A DNA stretch of 64,000 nucleotides from Lineus longissimus. Its lineage: Eukaryota > Nemertea > Pilidiophora > Heteronemertea > Lineidae. The stretch is taken from the NCBI RefSeq assembly GCF_910592395.1, contig NC_088317.1:13514001-13578000 (forward strand), written 5' to 3'. Shown piece after piece: positions 14,201 through 25,399 of the stretch; position 1 is the first letter of the stretch; each line of letters starts with the position of its first letter. Both the position numbers and the translations under genes were made by a program. Under the pieces are notes generated by a model. It was given only the letters and a program-made list of their open reading frames with translations, was not told the DNA's origin and ran no database searches.

Positions 14201-17200
14201 CCTATGTTAATTGTTTTAACAGTTAATTTTTCTTGCAGTTTTTTTCAAAACAGCGAAAATGCACATTGGTCGTTCTGGCTCTGACCCCTTTATTTAATCT
14301 ATTAGTAAAGTTTTGTGCCCTCTGAGAAATATAAATTTTCCGGTGTCACTTTTACTAATGTTTTGGAGATTTTGTTCATACGGAGGAACATTTTATTTTA
14401 GTAATCTTTTTAAAGTTTTAGAACTAACTACCTCCGCAGTACAGAAATGTGAATGTCGATTGAGCGGAAATCTGGGTAATCGGTTTACCCTGCTTTTCTC
14501 CTCAATAAGCAACTGGGCACACTTGAAATGCACACTGTTCTGGCAAAAAAAGCTGCAAACAGCTTTCAGTCGAGAGGGCATTCGATATACACAGGCTAGA
14601 CACAACATGTTTTGATGAAATAGGAGGCGGCTTCCATTTCGAGTGTTATGTACACATCAGGCAAAAGTATCCATGCATGGATCTATGACGACGTTACTAA
14701 CGTCCATTGGCCCATCCATGGACAAATGATGGAGAATCCCCATCATTGAGATCAGTGGATGGCACCCATGGTCGTATCTACCATGGGCTCATCATTGATC
14801 CATGGATGGAATCCGCTATACATGTTTTGACGCGCCATCAAAGAATTTATACTAGAATTGTTGAACTGCACTGTAGTCCTATTTTCCAGAATTCTGAGGG
14901 TTTGCACTTTCCTGCATACATGTACGTTCATTTTTATGGGACCCACCGTCATTGGGCCTATGATGGAACTCCCATCAATTGAACGTCAATGGGCCATCAG
15001 TGGATCTACCATGAGCCATCATAGAATCTAATATGTAAAGTCAAGAACTTAGTGAGCCCCCCTTTAGGTCGGGGGAGCTCCCCCGAACCCCCCTACGAGC
15101 ATATGTTAAGTGCAAGCTCTAACAACTACAGCTGTTACAATGGGGGGACACCCCCCAAACCCCCCTCCGTCGACATAGGTTTTTACCAGTGCGTTGGGGG
15201 GAAGCTCCCCCCAAACCCCCCCCCCCCCCCCCGGTGGACAGTCAACTAGCCCTTCTGTGTCATACTGCTGGAGGGGGGGGGGGGGGTGCGATGGGACCAT
15301 CCATATAGTTCCTTCCGACACATTTTTGTTTTGGTAAAGTAATACATTGTGATTGACCTTATTCACGGGAATCGGGCGTTTCCAGTGATATACGACACAA
15401 ATGGGTTGTCCTCATGCATTCACTTTCGAAACGCATTTTAAAATAGATGTTACGTCCTGTTAATGGGGCACGTCATCATCGCGTACATTTGGGAAAAACT
15501 CCCTAACGAGACCGGAGCAGACGGCTGAAAGTAGTTTAATTATTGGCCGCTAGGGTACAGAATGTACGTCGCTCACCCGAATTTTTCACGCAACTATAGC
15601 TAAATAGAGCTAGTTCTAGTTTGTGATTCAATTTGACACTTCAGATTTGGGCAGTAGACCAATATAACTTAGTCGTCAGTGTGGTTTTAAGCTGGAAAAA
15701 CGTATTTGTTTTTCTTAAAGTGCCTTTTTTGGACGGGTGTGTGCGATTGTTTTGTTTTTATGTCACGTGACCTCGATCATGTCGACACAAAATTGAAATA
15801 AACCACCCTTTTCTGTCATTATTTAGGACGGATATTTCTCTGATAAAAATTTTAATATAATTGGCCAATTTCTTAGGCATATGATGTAGCGAATTCCCAT
15901 GAAGATTTAAATTAATTTAAATTAATTTCAAGCAATGGGATAGCAACCACCACCGGAAGATCGCGGAGAAATCGGTAAACTCAACGGAGTTAATTCAGAA
16001 AAATACCCAAAAAAATTGTTTGTAGGATATACAATCAATAGTTACTCTCTTTATTTCTCATCATTCATTTACATTATCTACTCCCGCACACACGTGTATC
16101 TTAAGAGCCCCTCCTAAAGGGGGTCTTATAACGGGATCCCCGTGTAAAACGTGGACATGCATAGACATGCATGGACACTGTGCCTGTGCAGGCCTAGAAA
16201 GCAGCAGAACAAAGCTTTCTTTCGATCTTATCAGAAAAAAAACAAAAGGAGTTTGGTGACACTAATTTTTATAAGGACTGGTTAAAATCCCTAGTCAAGA
16301 AAACTTTATTTTCTGCCAACAAATTACACCATTCGCATTAGTAGGCCTAAGAGTAATACCGGGACGTGTACGTTCATTATCATACACATCTACTTGGATA
16401 GCACAGCTGCTGACATGTACGTACCTTTACATGCAATGCAAAAAGCAAGTGCAAAATTGTTTAAAATTTTCGAATTAAAATCGTTTAATTTCTTTCTTCT
16501 TGCAGTCCACGTTATTTTTAACATTTGCACGCCGAGATATGGAGTGAAACATCTGAAAATCTACAGTGAAAGATAATCGTTGACTTAAAGAGGTTGAATA
16601 GCGCCTCCAGAAGCAAGCACCAGCGCCACCCGTAGCAGAAATAAGCACTGCTTAGTGACGTCATGGTTTCCATATACGGCATCTCATTTGCATATTTTTA
16701 CAACCTTATTTACTACGAGTTATAAATATGCCAGTAGCACGTGTATCATGCCGGGCGGCGCTGTCAGGTGTTTCCACTATGGGTTACATAGGCCAGTGTT
16801 CTAGTAAATGAAGTTAGCAATGATAGCGAAAGAAAGTTAGTGTATGTTACGCAGTCAATAGCGATAGTAGTGAGTTGGAGAGAGGAGAAAATGGAAAATG
16901 GAGAGATTTCGAGTCGCCGGTGGATTCTGGGCCGGTGAAGAGCGAGGCCCCTGATCCGAACAGTACAGAAGAAATGGAGCAGCATATTATCCAAGACTTG
17001 TTTGACAACCGTGACGACTCAAGATATTTGCCAGAATTGCCGGCAATGAACATGAGTGAAGAGGAGATGGGGCCATTCCAGCCAAGTGACCTGTCACTGC
17101 TCATGGCGAATGTCGGAGCCTCTAGAGACGCTGGTCTCGTCAGTACGCCAACGGCATTGAGGTGTCCCCGAAGGGTGGTGCAGACGCCAAGACGTGAGAC

Positions 17201-20200
17201 TAACACCGGCGCGGTGACAGCTGTAGCAGATGGAGCCACGCCACTAACATTTTTCAAGCATCCGAGTGGTACCTTACAGATCCGCAAGGGGCGCGTTACC
17301 GAAAATGTTGCAAAAATCAATAACGTGATCGTAAATATTGTCATATTTTTCAAGATGAGAGTATGTAAATGATACGCAAACGGTAAACCAATGAAAGGCC
17401 AGTATCTATTGAACCTTACAAGTAATTTGGGGGCCTTGAAACTCCTTATATTTATCAATGAAACCTTATTCCCGCCTAAGGTTTTGACCGGGCCGTCCAA
17501 AACTCCCCATTTTTTGGCGGGCCCTTCCCTTTAAAGTGCACCGAAATTATGAAAATGACTAATTTCGATAAACATAAAGACGAGAGAAAATTAGTCTAAA
17601 CTGCTTTATTTAAAAATTCGTTTATGCCATAATATGGCACACACCAATAATTTTCAGTAATTTTGCAAGTTTGTTTTTTTAAAAATCTATATCACCAAAT
17701 GCAAGTTGGTAGATTTGGGATATGATCTACAAGGTCTGTTCTATCGATCGCTTGCAGCAAGGGTATTTCTGTTTCGATTATTTTTCATCTTGGTTTATTG
17801 TATATTCGCTAGTTTTGAAACGATTCAGTGTCTTTTCGACTCAGGCCAACCCGGGAGTAGATGTCACAATAATTTCCTTATGCAGTTGTAGTAGGATACA
17901 TTTAATTGCTTAGTTTTCTTCTTTTGACACAAGAACGAAACAGTGGCCGTCCTTCGATCCGAACGTCGAATGATCTTCTGATTATGGCCACGGTACTTTA
18001 ACCACTATCCCTCAGCCCTGGTGTATACTTGAGGTTATCGAGTGAATGAGCCGATTTTCCCCACCACGCTAAATCCTGGACAGAACACTGGTTCCACTAA
18101 TTCCTTCTTTGTACAATTTGAAAATATAGCCACAGCTGCGGCTACAATTGCCTGAAAGATGGTTTGAACCGCATACGAACTAAATTGAAACTATTTTGAA
18201 TGGACCCTCAATGGTGGGGATTTCTGTATAAACAAATCCTTAAAACGTCATCTCTATAACTTGTTTTTTGGCAAAAATTTTAGAATTTCATCTGTTTTCG
18301 AAGGAGAAATGCATTTTTTTTTAAATAGTTCCTTGCCCCAAAAAGTTCTTCTCAAAAAACATAATAGTGATAATTTGTACAATTCTGACCATTTTATGAG
18401 AAAAATATTTTTGAAAAAAACCAATGTTGACTGGCCATAAAATACCATAGAATATTGAAATGATTTAACCCTTATACGTGACCCTGAATGGCGCGGTGTG
18501 ATTGGCTCACATACTTATAAGGTATGATGAAGAATCTTACCGGAGGGCGATCCCAAGATTTGTCTCGCCCCTCACATAGGTCAGGTTGGTTAGGGCCTCA
18601 TTGAACTCCTTGATGTCGTAGTACTTGTTGAAAGGAATGTTTGCCACAACGTCATCAGAGAACATCACTAATCCAACCTAAAAGAGATGATGACGGAGAC
18701 ATCACGAGCTCAGTCACCCTTCAAGCTAAACTTTGGGTGCCCATCGACAAGGATGCCACTTCTACAAAATGTTAAGAGTTAGTTATGCTGAAACAGTGGA
18801 TGTCGTCCTGGGTGCCGACAAATGGTACCCAGGTTCGAGATCGACTGGACAATAATCACCCTGGGTGCCATTACACTAGACAAATAGCACCCAGCTTCTT
18901 TTTGCCTGGCTTACGGATCTTAGGGACGAGGACGTTTCTTGCAATCTCGTTTTATCTCGCGCCGTGGTACTTGCGGCATTATCAGTGCTCGAAATAAAAA
19001 GAACAGATAAACAGAAAAAAACGCGTTTAGGCCTATAGGTCTTTGAAAGCACATTTCGGATGATTTATTCAGAAAATGTATATAGGAGGGATATATCCGA
19101 AATGTGCTTTCAAAGACCTATAGGCCTAAACGCGTTTTTTTCTGTTTATCTGTTCTTTTTATTTCGAGCACTGCTAATGCCGCAAGTACCACGGCGCGAG
19201 ATAAAACGAGATTGCAAGAAACGCCGTCCCTAAGATCCGTAAGCCAGGCAAAAAGAAGCTGGGTGCTGTTTGTCTAGTGTAATGGCACCCAGGGTGCTTA
19301 TTGTCCAGTCGATCTCGAACCTGGGTACCATTTGTCGGCACCCAGGACAACATCCACCCTTTCAGCGTTAGTTATCACCGTATCCGGATATCGGCACATT
19401 CAAGCATAAACCGATAATCTCAGAATCAATGTCCATAGATACATAATCGCAGATTTAAAATTCATAAATGCATGCACAGTTTCAATCTTGACACTAGAGG
19501 CGCTGATTTCTTTCCTTACAACGCCTCTAGAACTATAGGGTGGCCCAGAATTATTTTCCCTCACACAAGGGATACACAATATAATTCCATTGTGCATGGG
19601 AAAATAATTCTGGGCCACCCTGTAGTAAGTTGCCACCATCCTAAAAAGCGGTACCGTGGATATTAATAAAGGAAAGAATTGTTCTATTTGCAAAGAGGCT
19701 ATCGCATCACCACTAAACCCGCGAAAATGATTGCTGCCCTACGCTGCATTTATAGTTCTCCGTAAAATCACCTCGAAACCCACCAGAAAATGTCAGGTTT
19801 CATTTACAAGGATAATATTTTGTTATTTATTGATAAAATAAAAAGTTTTAATGAGAGAAAGTGGCACTAATTCGGTCTGAATAGCCTGAATAAGACGTAC
19901 AGTCTGAACTGATGACGCAGTATATGACTTAGCAGTCAGTTGGCCGCGCCCCCATTTCCGCGTAATTCTCTCTGCGCTATGACGTCACTGCATATCATTA
20001 CGAGCTCATTATCGCGTACATTTAGGCGTGAAAAATATGAAGTCGGAAATCGATCCTAAACTTGTCAAAATCTTTCTGAATGACATTCAAATGGAACATA
20101 TTATTCTAGATGAAACATTAATTAGTAGTTTCATTAAGAAAAAAGTGTAAAAAGTCCTGAGGTTTGCTGTTTACGTGACTTTGAACAGCGGTCGTCGCCC

Positions 20201-23200
20201 GAAAATTTGCAATTTTTTTACGTAATTTTGTTGAATAAATGCACCTAACTCATCAAAAACATCGCGCGTGCTCAGAAGTAATGACTGATATTTATTGTTA
20301 TATGTATCTTTGACTGAATAACACGATAGTAAAAATGATTATTTCTGTCGCACGGCTGGAAAATACGTTTAAGTTGACTCTGATTTTTGTCAGAAAATGT
20401 TGCAGCCGGATTTAGGTTCCGACCACACCCGAAGTTGAGCCGAAGAGGCCCAAACACTAGGATCGCCACCATCGCTACAAAACGTGTTCTAGAATACTGA
20501 TTATGAAAACTTGTCCAATAGCTCATCCTGCCGTCCCATCCCTCCTTTCATGAGACCACCATTGCCCAAATTTAATGACAAAATGATGCAAAGAAGAAAC
20601 TTAACATTAAAGATAACTAATCCTCTCTTCGGCATCTTGAAACTTAACAGTGAAACGCTAACATTGAAACAAGAACACCAATAACAAACAGACAGTCAAT
20701 TGTTGAAGGGTGTTAAACACAATGCCAAATTCAAATTCTTGCAAGTGGTGCTGTTGAACTTTTCAAGTGGAAGGAATCAAACTTATTTTCATTCGTGACG
20801 TTATTTGCTAATGATTGTTTACACCATTCAACAGCTTGACATGTTCATCAAACCCGATTGACTGGAGAAGTGAAAGTATTAGCTGAAAGATAAAGCAGAT
20901 TTTTCCTGAATGACAACAGCCTGGATGTACAATTACAACAGACAAATTGATGACAAACTTCAAGTTAAACCAATCACAATCTTGCAGGAAGATGTCCTGT
21001 AATAGGTTAAGTTTACACCTTTAACACTGGCATTGGTCATGCTGCTCAAATTACATACTTTATCAGCTTTTTGGTATTATCTTTTACTGATACAGCAACT
21101 CTAAAAATGAGATGATAGCAAGTTCTGTGCGCGATGTCTGGCACAAAATAACTCTTGTGGGGGTACTGATGAGGCTATTCCCGGCTTTATAAGCATCATT
21201 GATGGCTTGGAAGCCAGTTCAGACCCAGGCCAGGGTCAGGGAAAATAAACTATCCATCCAAAGGTCGTCCAAAATTACCAGACAATGCCTATTATTGAGC
21301 CATGTCACCTAGTAGGCCCTGGTGTTTTGGACCGTGAAGATCCACATTGTAATGTGTATATGATTTCTTTTCCTGAACTATGGCAGCCTTTTACAGGCAA
21401 ATCTGGCAAAAAAGTGCCTAAACATAGGCAACTAAAATTACCAAACAAACAAAAGATAGATCATTATGAGAAAGTTTATTTTCACAGAGGATATACAGAG
21501 AAATTTCTGAAGAATCAGCCGGATTGCCCAACAGTAGTAGTAGACATCTCAGTCACCTGGATCTTTTCGGAAGTGAAGCATCATGGCTCATGCTTTACTG
21601 TTTGAGCACATCCACACAAATCGATAGTATTTCTGGTCAATGTCAATGACGATATGGTGGAACACATGACATACCTCCAGTCTCATAACATAACATAACA
21701 CCTACTCAGTCACTGTCGCTCGGACATTTCTGATGACTATTCTACCAGTAGCTTTATCAAAAGGCTCAAAATCATCTGGTCATTTGGCCACAAGTTGTAG
21801 AAATTATAGTCAGACTAAGCATATTCATCAACAGAACTCAAACAGGCTACCATCATGCCATTCTCACTTTTAACCACAATTTTTTTGAGACACGCTGTGC
21901 ATTAAAATATTTTTACAATATCGCGTCGTTGCCGCGAAAAACGGCTTGATTAACATCACGTGATCCAAAACGTCATAAATATTAATGAGATTTCTTCGAA
22001 AAATCACCAAATTAAGTGCCAAAAAAGAAATATTTAGGAAACCGGGTGCTCAAATGTTTTAAAAGATACGAATTCATTTAGGATTGGTCAACCACTTCGC
22101 AAAAAATCAATTTACCAAATATCGCCGCAAAGTGGGAAAATATCTTTGAGTGAGGTATGTTCAGCGAAGATTGCGAATATATCATCTTTCGAAAAATTGA
22201 TCAAACTCGGTTGATTTTGCTTGGAATTTGATGAAATAAACACCAATTTTTTCTTTCAAAACTACAATCAAGATGTACAGACCGGGGGAGCTGGCGGTAC
22301 GTACCCATAAATCTTTGCGGTAGTCTCGCGCGTACCGGATATAACCCATCAAGCTTTTCTCCTTCAGAGAAATACTGCGAGTTAGTACCAAATTTTTACC
22401 GATAGGTGACAGTAGCAGCGCAACGCAGAGAGAAACGCTTTTTGGGCGCTGCGAACGGGGGCGCGGCCAACTGACTGGTAGGATTATCAAACACCTAAAT
22501 CTCAGGATGCCGATATCCAAGATGGCAGCACCGGGACCGGGAAACATGTGTGTACCGGGAAACATATACAGTGGGTACTCGATAAACTGGTTTTGTGGGA
22601 TGATTGACTGACACAAGGTTTTCCTCATTATAATATTGCATTTTAGGACCGCAGCGCGGTATAAAAGAAGGAAAGTATTGCCCCTGATCTAGGCATACAG
22701 GAAATTGTTGATGTCCTAGTTGGAACCATGAAAAAGTTGAAAAAGACATCCCTCATTTCATGAGCCTGATCATTGTACAAGAACCACTGCAACAACAAGG
22801 CTAACAGGTGTGCTCATTGGCTTCGCTTGTTATTGTAAACTGGGCTTATTTCCTAGGCCTAGTCCCTTGACTTAGTAAATTCTAGCAAAGACCAGTTAAC
22901 CGAGTACCCACTGTATATAGGTATTGACTTCGTTTTTTGCGTCAGATGTTTGGGGCGACAAAAATCGAACACCGAAAATGATCATATTGGCTGGCAGCAG
23001 TTCACCAGAGGAAGTTTTCATCTGGTCTATTACAACCTCGACATCCGAGGTCTCCTTGATTAGCATTCAAAATGGCTGCACCACTAGACCCTGGAAACTC
23101 ATGTACGTCATATCCAATCATATCGCTCGTCAAAGCCAGAATCTTGGGGGGACGTAGTAAGTTTGACATATGACCCGTTTATTCGGGCACTATGTGTCAG

Positions 23201-25390
23201 CACTGTTTCAGCATGACCAAAAACCGTTTGTAGCCGATCTAATAATTGTGAAATTGACCAATTATCTCAGGAGGTATACAGATGAAGATGCATTATACTT
23301 AAAATATAAAAATAAATTATCAAAAGGGATTTTGAAATAATATTTTCACAGTGCTCACGCGATTGGCACTTGTACACGTGCTTCTTCGGCTCTTTTTTGC
23401 TCGGAATGCCCGCATGGCCCGAATAAATGACGCAATTTTCTTGTAGAGGCAATAAATGTTTTATATCAGCTTTAGCTCATATGTTATTCGTGTCAATGAA
23501 GATCTATTATGCCGCCAATTGATTTGTGATCGCATCAGTGTAAATGGTTATGAAGACTGATAAGTCGCCCTTTTTGCCGATTCAATATGCCATGAATATG
23601 CCAAGTGTTAAAAAATTATTTACATCTTATTTGTATGTCAAACGTTATTTGACCAATGTTTTAGCTCAACATGATACCAGGGGTAGTGCAAGTGACCATA
23701 GGAGCGCGCAGTGACCCCTGGGTCAACGAGGTTGAGTCTATTACTTCATACATCCTTATGAGCTCCAAGCTCAAGGATGATGGATATCTGTGTTTACAAA
23801 ATAAAACTTTGATAGGATTTTGATACAATAACAGCCGTGCATCATCGGTTGAGCATCATTATGTTATCGAGAGAAATATCAACAGGAGGACAGTTTGTCA
23901 CAACTTTTCTTAATGAAAACCATGTTGAAGAGATACGAGAGTGCGCGCGCAAGGTATTTACATATTCGCCGTGACGTCATTAGATATCCATGGCTGCTTG
24001 ATTAATTAAACACTGCTTGGTGCACTGCATGAGAGGGAGTTACTAAAAAGAAATTCGTCTCAGGTAGACAGTACTGCTAAAAGCAGATCTGCAGTTGTAG
24101 GACAGTTGTATACTGCCTCTAATCAGCTAATGCTAAAGCTGGTTATGCCTCACCTGTGTATTGTCCCGGCCTAATTTCACATTCTCTGTCTCTATGATTT
24201 TAACGATGAAACTCCGCATGGAATCAAACTTCTCGACAGAGATACTGGAAGACGCATCAACAACAAACAGAACATCACTCTTGCCGGTCGGGCACGCTGG
24301 ATCGGCAAGAAACAAATTTCGTTTATTATTCATCATAATTATGTTTTTAGGCTTCCTGGCCCAGTTTCGGATCTTTTGCCATAGGATGTCTACATTTGTC
24401 TCCTAGCCTGCCGGGGTATAGGCACCCAGCTGCAGAGAACCTCGGTTTAAAGTGTCTCATTCAAAGGACCGTGAAGAGCCAGGGATTTGATTTTTTTAAC
24501 CCACGCTGGTTCGTCAGGGAGTTTTCGCAAATCCCTCGAAACGCCAACGTGAAAGCCTATAATCATGTTTGACCTCCTCGTAACGATTGGATAAGCGTTC
24601 AAGTAGACGATTCGGGGGCTTTGCGAAAACTCCCGCAAATCTGGGTTTCCCCAGAATCGAACCCGGGTTCTATGGCATATTGCATGGAAGCCATTATGAA
24701 TAAAGAGTTAACGAATAAAATGTAAATGAATTAAGTTAATGAATAAAATGTTAACTCGGGGAGCACGAGTCCACTCGTAAACTTCGTAAACTTCATTCCT
24801 TTGTGGTCGTCCGTCCGCTCGTTGGATGATCCAACTTTCTGCATTCGTTAGGGGAGGGGCGGGGCCGGACCACTCTTTCAGCAAGTAAGTCATGCAACAT
24901 GTTCCAATGTGGTCCGTGGGTTTTAATGTATGTAATGTACATGTACGAACGTTGATGTGATGGGACATCCTGGGTGATATATTATTCGAATTTTTTGTTC
25001 TCCTAGCATTTAGTCCAAGTACTGGACGTAATCTCTTTATTGAGATATCCAAAATGCTATACAGAAATGTTAATTTCTCCTGGATTAGTATTTTCAAGAC
25101 AAAATATCTTTCTTTTTAGCTCTCAGATTATGCCTTTTTTATCAATAGGATTCGATAATAAAGAATGATACACATGTTTTGAGCAGACAAAATCAATATA
25201 AATCATGATAAATCTCGTAGATCGTGATAACTCGTAATTAAAGAAATTAATAAAATGAGAAAATGTCAACTCTGTCGCGCTTACCTGCAGAGGGTCCATC
25301 TATAGTTTCCTCTTTCGGATAATCTGGGTTTGATGTGCTCATGATTCCAGGCACGAGCACAAGGAATATTACCACTCTTACTACCCTCAT
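8137..25390 (-). CDS. secreted protein with two vWA domains (matrilin/collagen-VI-like), whole gene
   Basis: Eight coding exons on the minus strand: 25390-25285, 24296-24154, 18677-18541, 13819-13515, 11913-11771, 10477-10238, 9297-9111 and 8201-8137. They join in phase (1,0,2,1,0,0,1) into 441 residues. The order is signal peptide, vWA1 (exons 2-4), vWA2 (exons 5-7) and a short Lys/Glu-rich tail. Both vWA domains show the full metal-ion site: DASSS, a GETNL threonine and MTDG in the first; DSSTS, a GSTKT threonine and VTDG in the second. By family knowledge such domains bind collagen, proteoglycan or integrin-like partners in a Mg-dependent way outside the cell. I infer an extracellular matrix or adhesion role. 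No EGF repeat or transmembrane segment is visible between or after the domains, so it resembles a minimal matrilin; a soluble plasma or coelomic protein is the alternative. An AATAAA on the minus strand near 7682-7687 could serve as polyadenylation signal. Confidence 0.85.
8310..8560. repeat. repeat sharing TTTGCGAAAAC end with other copies
   Basis: Carries CCTTTGCGAAAACCCCCGA near 8490-8510 and CCCCCGAAACGCTAAC near 8395, similar to the small insertion at 24519-24634. Lies in the last intron of the vWA gene. Limits uncertain. Confidence 0.35.
9111..9297 (-). CDS. vWA protein exon 7: end of vWA2
   Basis: Opens VAAARLHKNHYTVLAVGIGN, the last core strand of a vWA domain, and ends with a helix and a cysteine (VVTSVC). 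Acceptor GTTTCAG, donor GCA|GTAAGT, phase 0 to 1. Confidence 0.86.
9505..9697. repeat. degenerate T-rich tandem repeat
   Basis: About ten loose copies of a 16-20 bp unit of the form TTTTTTACC(G/T)GTAGCC in an intron of the vWA gene. Confidence 0.65.
10238..10477 (-). CDS. vWA protein exon 6: middle of vWA2
   Basis: Opens VGMVQYSSYSKTKAIFYL, carries GSTKTGYAM (MIDAS threonine) and FIVVTDGKAND (MIDAS aspartate). Phase 0 to 0. In the first domain the same span is split over two exons, so one intron differs between the two domains. The donor GAG|GTTTGT is weaker than the others. Confidence 0.83.
11220..11662. mobile_element. single 443-bp copy of the 37-38 kb terminal repeat
   Basis: Aligns over its full length with the two repeats at 37005-37450 and 38004-38446 but is clearly more diverged. 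Ends are GAGACAATACCACC and GGTGGTCTTGCCTC. The flanks are GGCG on both sides, a 4-bp target duplication. It behaves as a solo terminal repeat or a stand-alone MITE. Confidence 0.75.
11771..11913 (-). CDS. vWA protein exon 5: start of vWA2
   Basis: Opens CNTTYKANVIFIVDSSTSIG, with the MIDAS motif DSSTS. Same length (143 nt) and same phases (1 to 0) as exon 2, as expected if the two domains arose by duplication. Donor CAG|GTACAT. Confidence 0.86.
13515..13819 (-). CDS. vWA protein exon 4: end of vWA1 and linker
   Basis: Contains HVVILMTDGWATDG with the MIDAS aspartate, followed by TTLIVAIGQSVDK and a closing segment with a linker cysteine (KKSCQEIQ). Acceptor TTCTTAG, donor CAAC|GTAAGT, phase 2 to 1. 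Confidence 0.87.
13864..14287. mobile_element. 424-bp MITE
   Basis: Left end GGGGTCAGAGCCAGAACGAC is matched inverted by GTCGTTCTGGCTCTGACCCC at the right. No clear target duplication. Sits in the intron before vWA exon 4. Confidence 0.65.
15055..15290. repeat. G/C homopolymer-rich tandem repeat
   Basis: Three loose units of about 65 bp, each with a GGGGG-AGCTCCCCC hairpin followed by AACCCCCC, then a C16-18 and a G15-16 tract. A proline-rich ORF results but is not convincing as a gene. Confidence 0.6.
15366..15520 (-). repeat. truncated copy of the element end at 39161
   Basis: About 155 bp are nearly identical, in inverse orientation, to 39161-39310: GGTCTCGTTAGGGAGTTTTT and the following GATGATGACGTGCCCC segment. 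The second end is not found nearby. Confidence 0.65.
16875..17372 (+). CDS. hypothetical ORF inside an intron of the vWA gene
   Basis: A 165-codon plus-strand ORF with a coding-like composition, rich in Asp, Glu, Ser and Pro in the first half (EEMEQHIIQDLFDNRDDSRY) and Thr/Arg in the second (GTLQIRKGRVTENV). A TATA-like box lies about 150 bp upstream at 16721-16729. The last codons turn hydrophobic and unlike the rest after a possible donor (ATC|GTAAAT) near 17331, so it may be a first exon ending there. I do not recognise a domain. It could be a nested gene, a gene fragment carried by a transposon, or chance. Confidence 0.4.
   Translation: MERGENGKWRDFESPVDSGPVKSEAPDPNSTEEMEQHIIQDLFDNRDDSRYLPELPAMNMSEEEMGPFQPSDLSLLMANVGASRDAGLVSTPTALRCPRRVVQTPRRETNTGAVTAVADGATPLTFFKHPSGTLQIRKGRVTENVAKINNVIVNIVIFFKMRVCK
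18541..18677 (-). CDS. vWA protein exon 3: middle of vWA1
   Basis: Opens VGLVMFSDDV, the strand that follows the first helix in vWA domains, and contains GETNLGIAL with the second MIDAS threonine. Acceptor TTTTAG, donor CCG|GTAAG, phase 0 to 2. At 45 codons it is too short to stand out as an ORF by itself. Confidence 0.85.
18787..19366. mobile_element. 580-bp near-perfect palindrome (foldback element) with 9-bp target duplication
   Basis: The two arms of about 265 bp are almost identical in inverse orientation around a small AT-rich centre near 19055-19095. The ends read GCTGAAA and TTTCAGC. The flanks are GTTAGTTAT at 18778-18786 and 19367-19375. A foldback non-autonomous transposon of the 9-bp class. 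Confidence 0.82.
19536..19623. mobile_element. mariner-type MITE
   Basis: A hairpin with arms starting AGGGTGGCCCAGAATTATTT and its inverse, between TA dinucleotides. The GGTGGCCCAGAA end is typical of mariner inverted repeats. Confidence 0.65.
20037..20150 (+). CDS. short ORF near the left end of an inverted-repeat element
   Basis: A 37-residue ORF (MKSEIDPKLVKIFLNDIQME and so on, Lys-rich end) about 100 bp inside the left terminal repeat of the element at 19933-22477. It has no recognisable domain. It may be a remnant of the element's own gene. Confidence 0.2.
   Translation: MKSEIDPKLVKIFLNDIQMEHIILDETLISSFIKKKV
21285..21605 (+). CDS. hypothetical ORF within an inverted-repeat element
   Basis: A 106-codon ORF with basic and aromatic residues (KHRQLKLPNKQKIDHYEKVY, FHRGYTEKFLKNQPDCP) in the middle of the 19933-22477 element. 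Upstream, an in-frame-looking stretch around 21160-21240 is also coding-like but ends in a stop. This could be a decayed transposon gene; no family is recognised. Confidence 0.3.
   Translation: MPIIEPCHLVGPGVLDREDPHCNVYMISFPELWQPFTGKSGKKVPKHRQLKLPNKQKIDHYEKVYFHRGYTEKFLKNQPDCPTVVVDISVTWIFSEVKHHGSCFTV
22500..24150. other. intron of the vWA gene, no gene seen
   Basis: AT-rich sequence without splice-bounded coding signal on either strand. The ORF at 22924-23157 lacks a recognisable domain and shows no coding bias that I can see. Confidence 0.5.
24154..24296 (-). CDS. vWA protein exon 2: start of vWA1
   Basis: Acceptor ends CCAG; the exon opens ACPTGKSDVLFVVDASSSIS with the first MIDAS motif DxSxS and ends at CAG|GTGAGG in phase 0. 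The strand-loop pattern (DVLFVVD, then a long amphipathic helix) is that of a vWA domain. Confidence 0.85.
24440..24690 (-). repeat. tRNA-derived SINE copy, interrupted
   Basis: On the minus strand it contains CCCGGGTTCGATTCTGGGG, an RNA polymerase III B box, and the body segment GGCTCTTCACGGTCC shared with the SINE at 47826. A 116-bp insertion (24519-24634) with ends GGGAGTTTTCGCAAA and TTTGCGAAAACTCCC splits it. Confidence 0.6.
24519..24634. mobile_element. 116-bp MITE inside a SINE
   Basis: Inverted ends GGGAGTTTTCGCAAA and TTTGCGAAAACTCCC. It interrupts the SINE body that is continuous in the copy at 47826-48237, so it inserted later. Confidence 0.6.
25285..25390 (-). CDS. vWA protein exon 1: signal peptide
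   Basis: Starts at an ATG followed by a hydrophobic stretch (MRVVRVVIFLVLVPGIMS) typical of a signal peptide, then a polar segment rich in Pro, Glu and Asp. Ends at a GTAAG donor in phase 1. An in-frame Met lies further upstream in the open frame, but this Met puts the hydrophobic core at the usual distance. Confidence 0.8.
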
Positions 25391-25399
25391 CGCGTTTGC

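Larger units (their letters stand above)
19933..22477. mobile_element. 2.5-kb element with inverted ends
   Basis: The left end CAGTCAGTTGGCCGCGCCCC recurs inverted at 22452-22477, and further inside both ends share a CTCTCTGCG segment. No clear target duplication is seen (flanks TTAG and GTAG). Probably a DNA transposon, type unknown. Confidence 0.5.

Noticed and set aside
16847-17500. 217-codon minus ORF
   Set aside because: Antisense of the plus ORF 16875-17372; it could serve equally as a gene by length, but the plus frame has the more natural composition and an upstream TATA box. No domain in either.
22182-22628. 148-codon minus ORF
   Set aside because: Crosses the terminal repeat of the 19933-22477 element; no domain, no splice logic.
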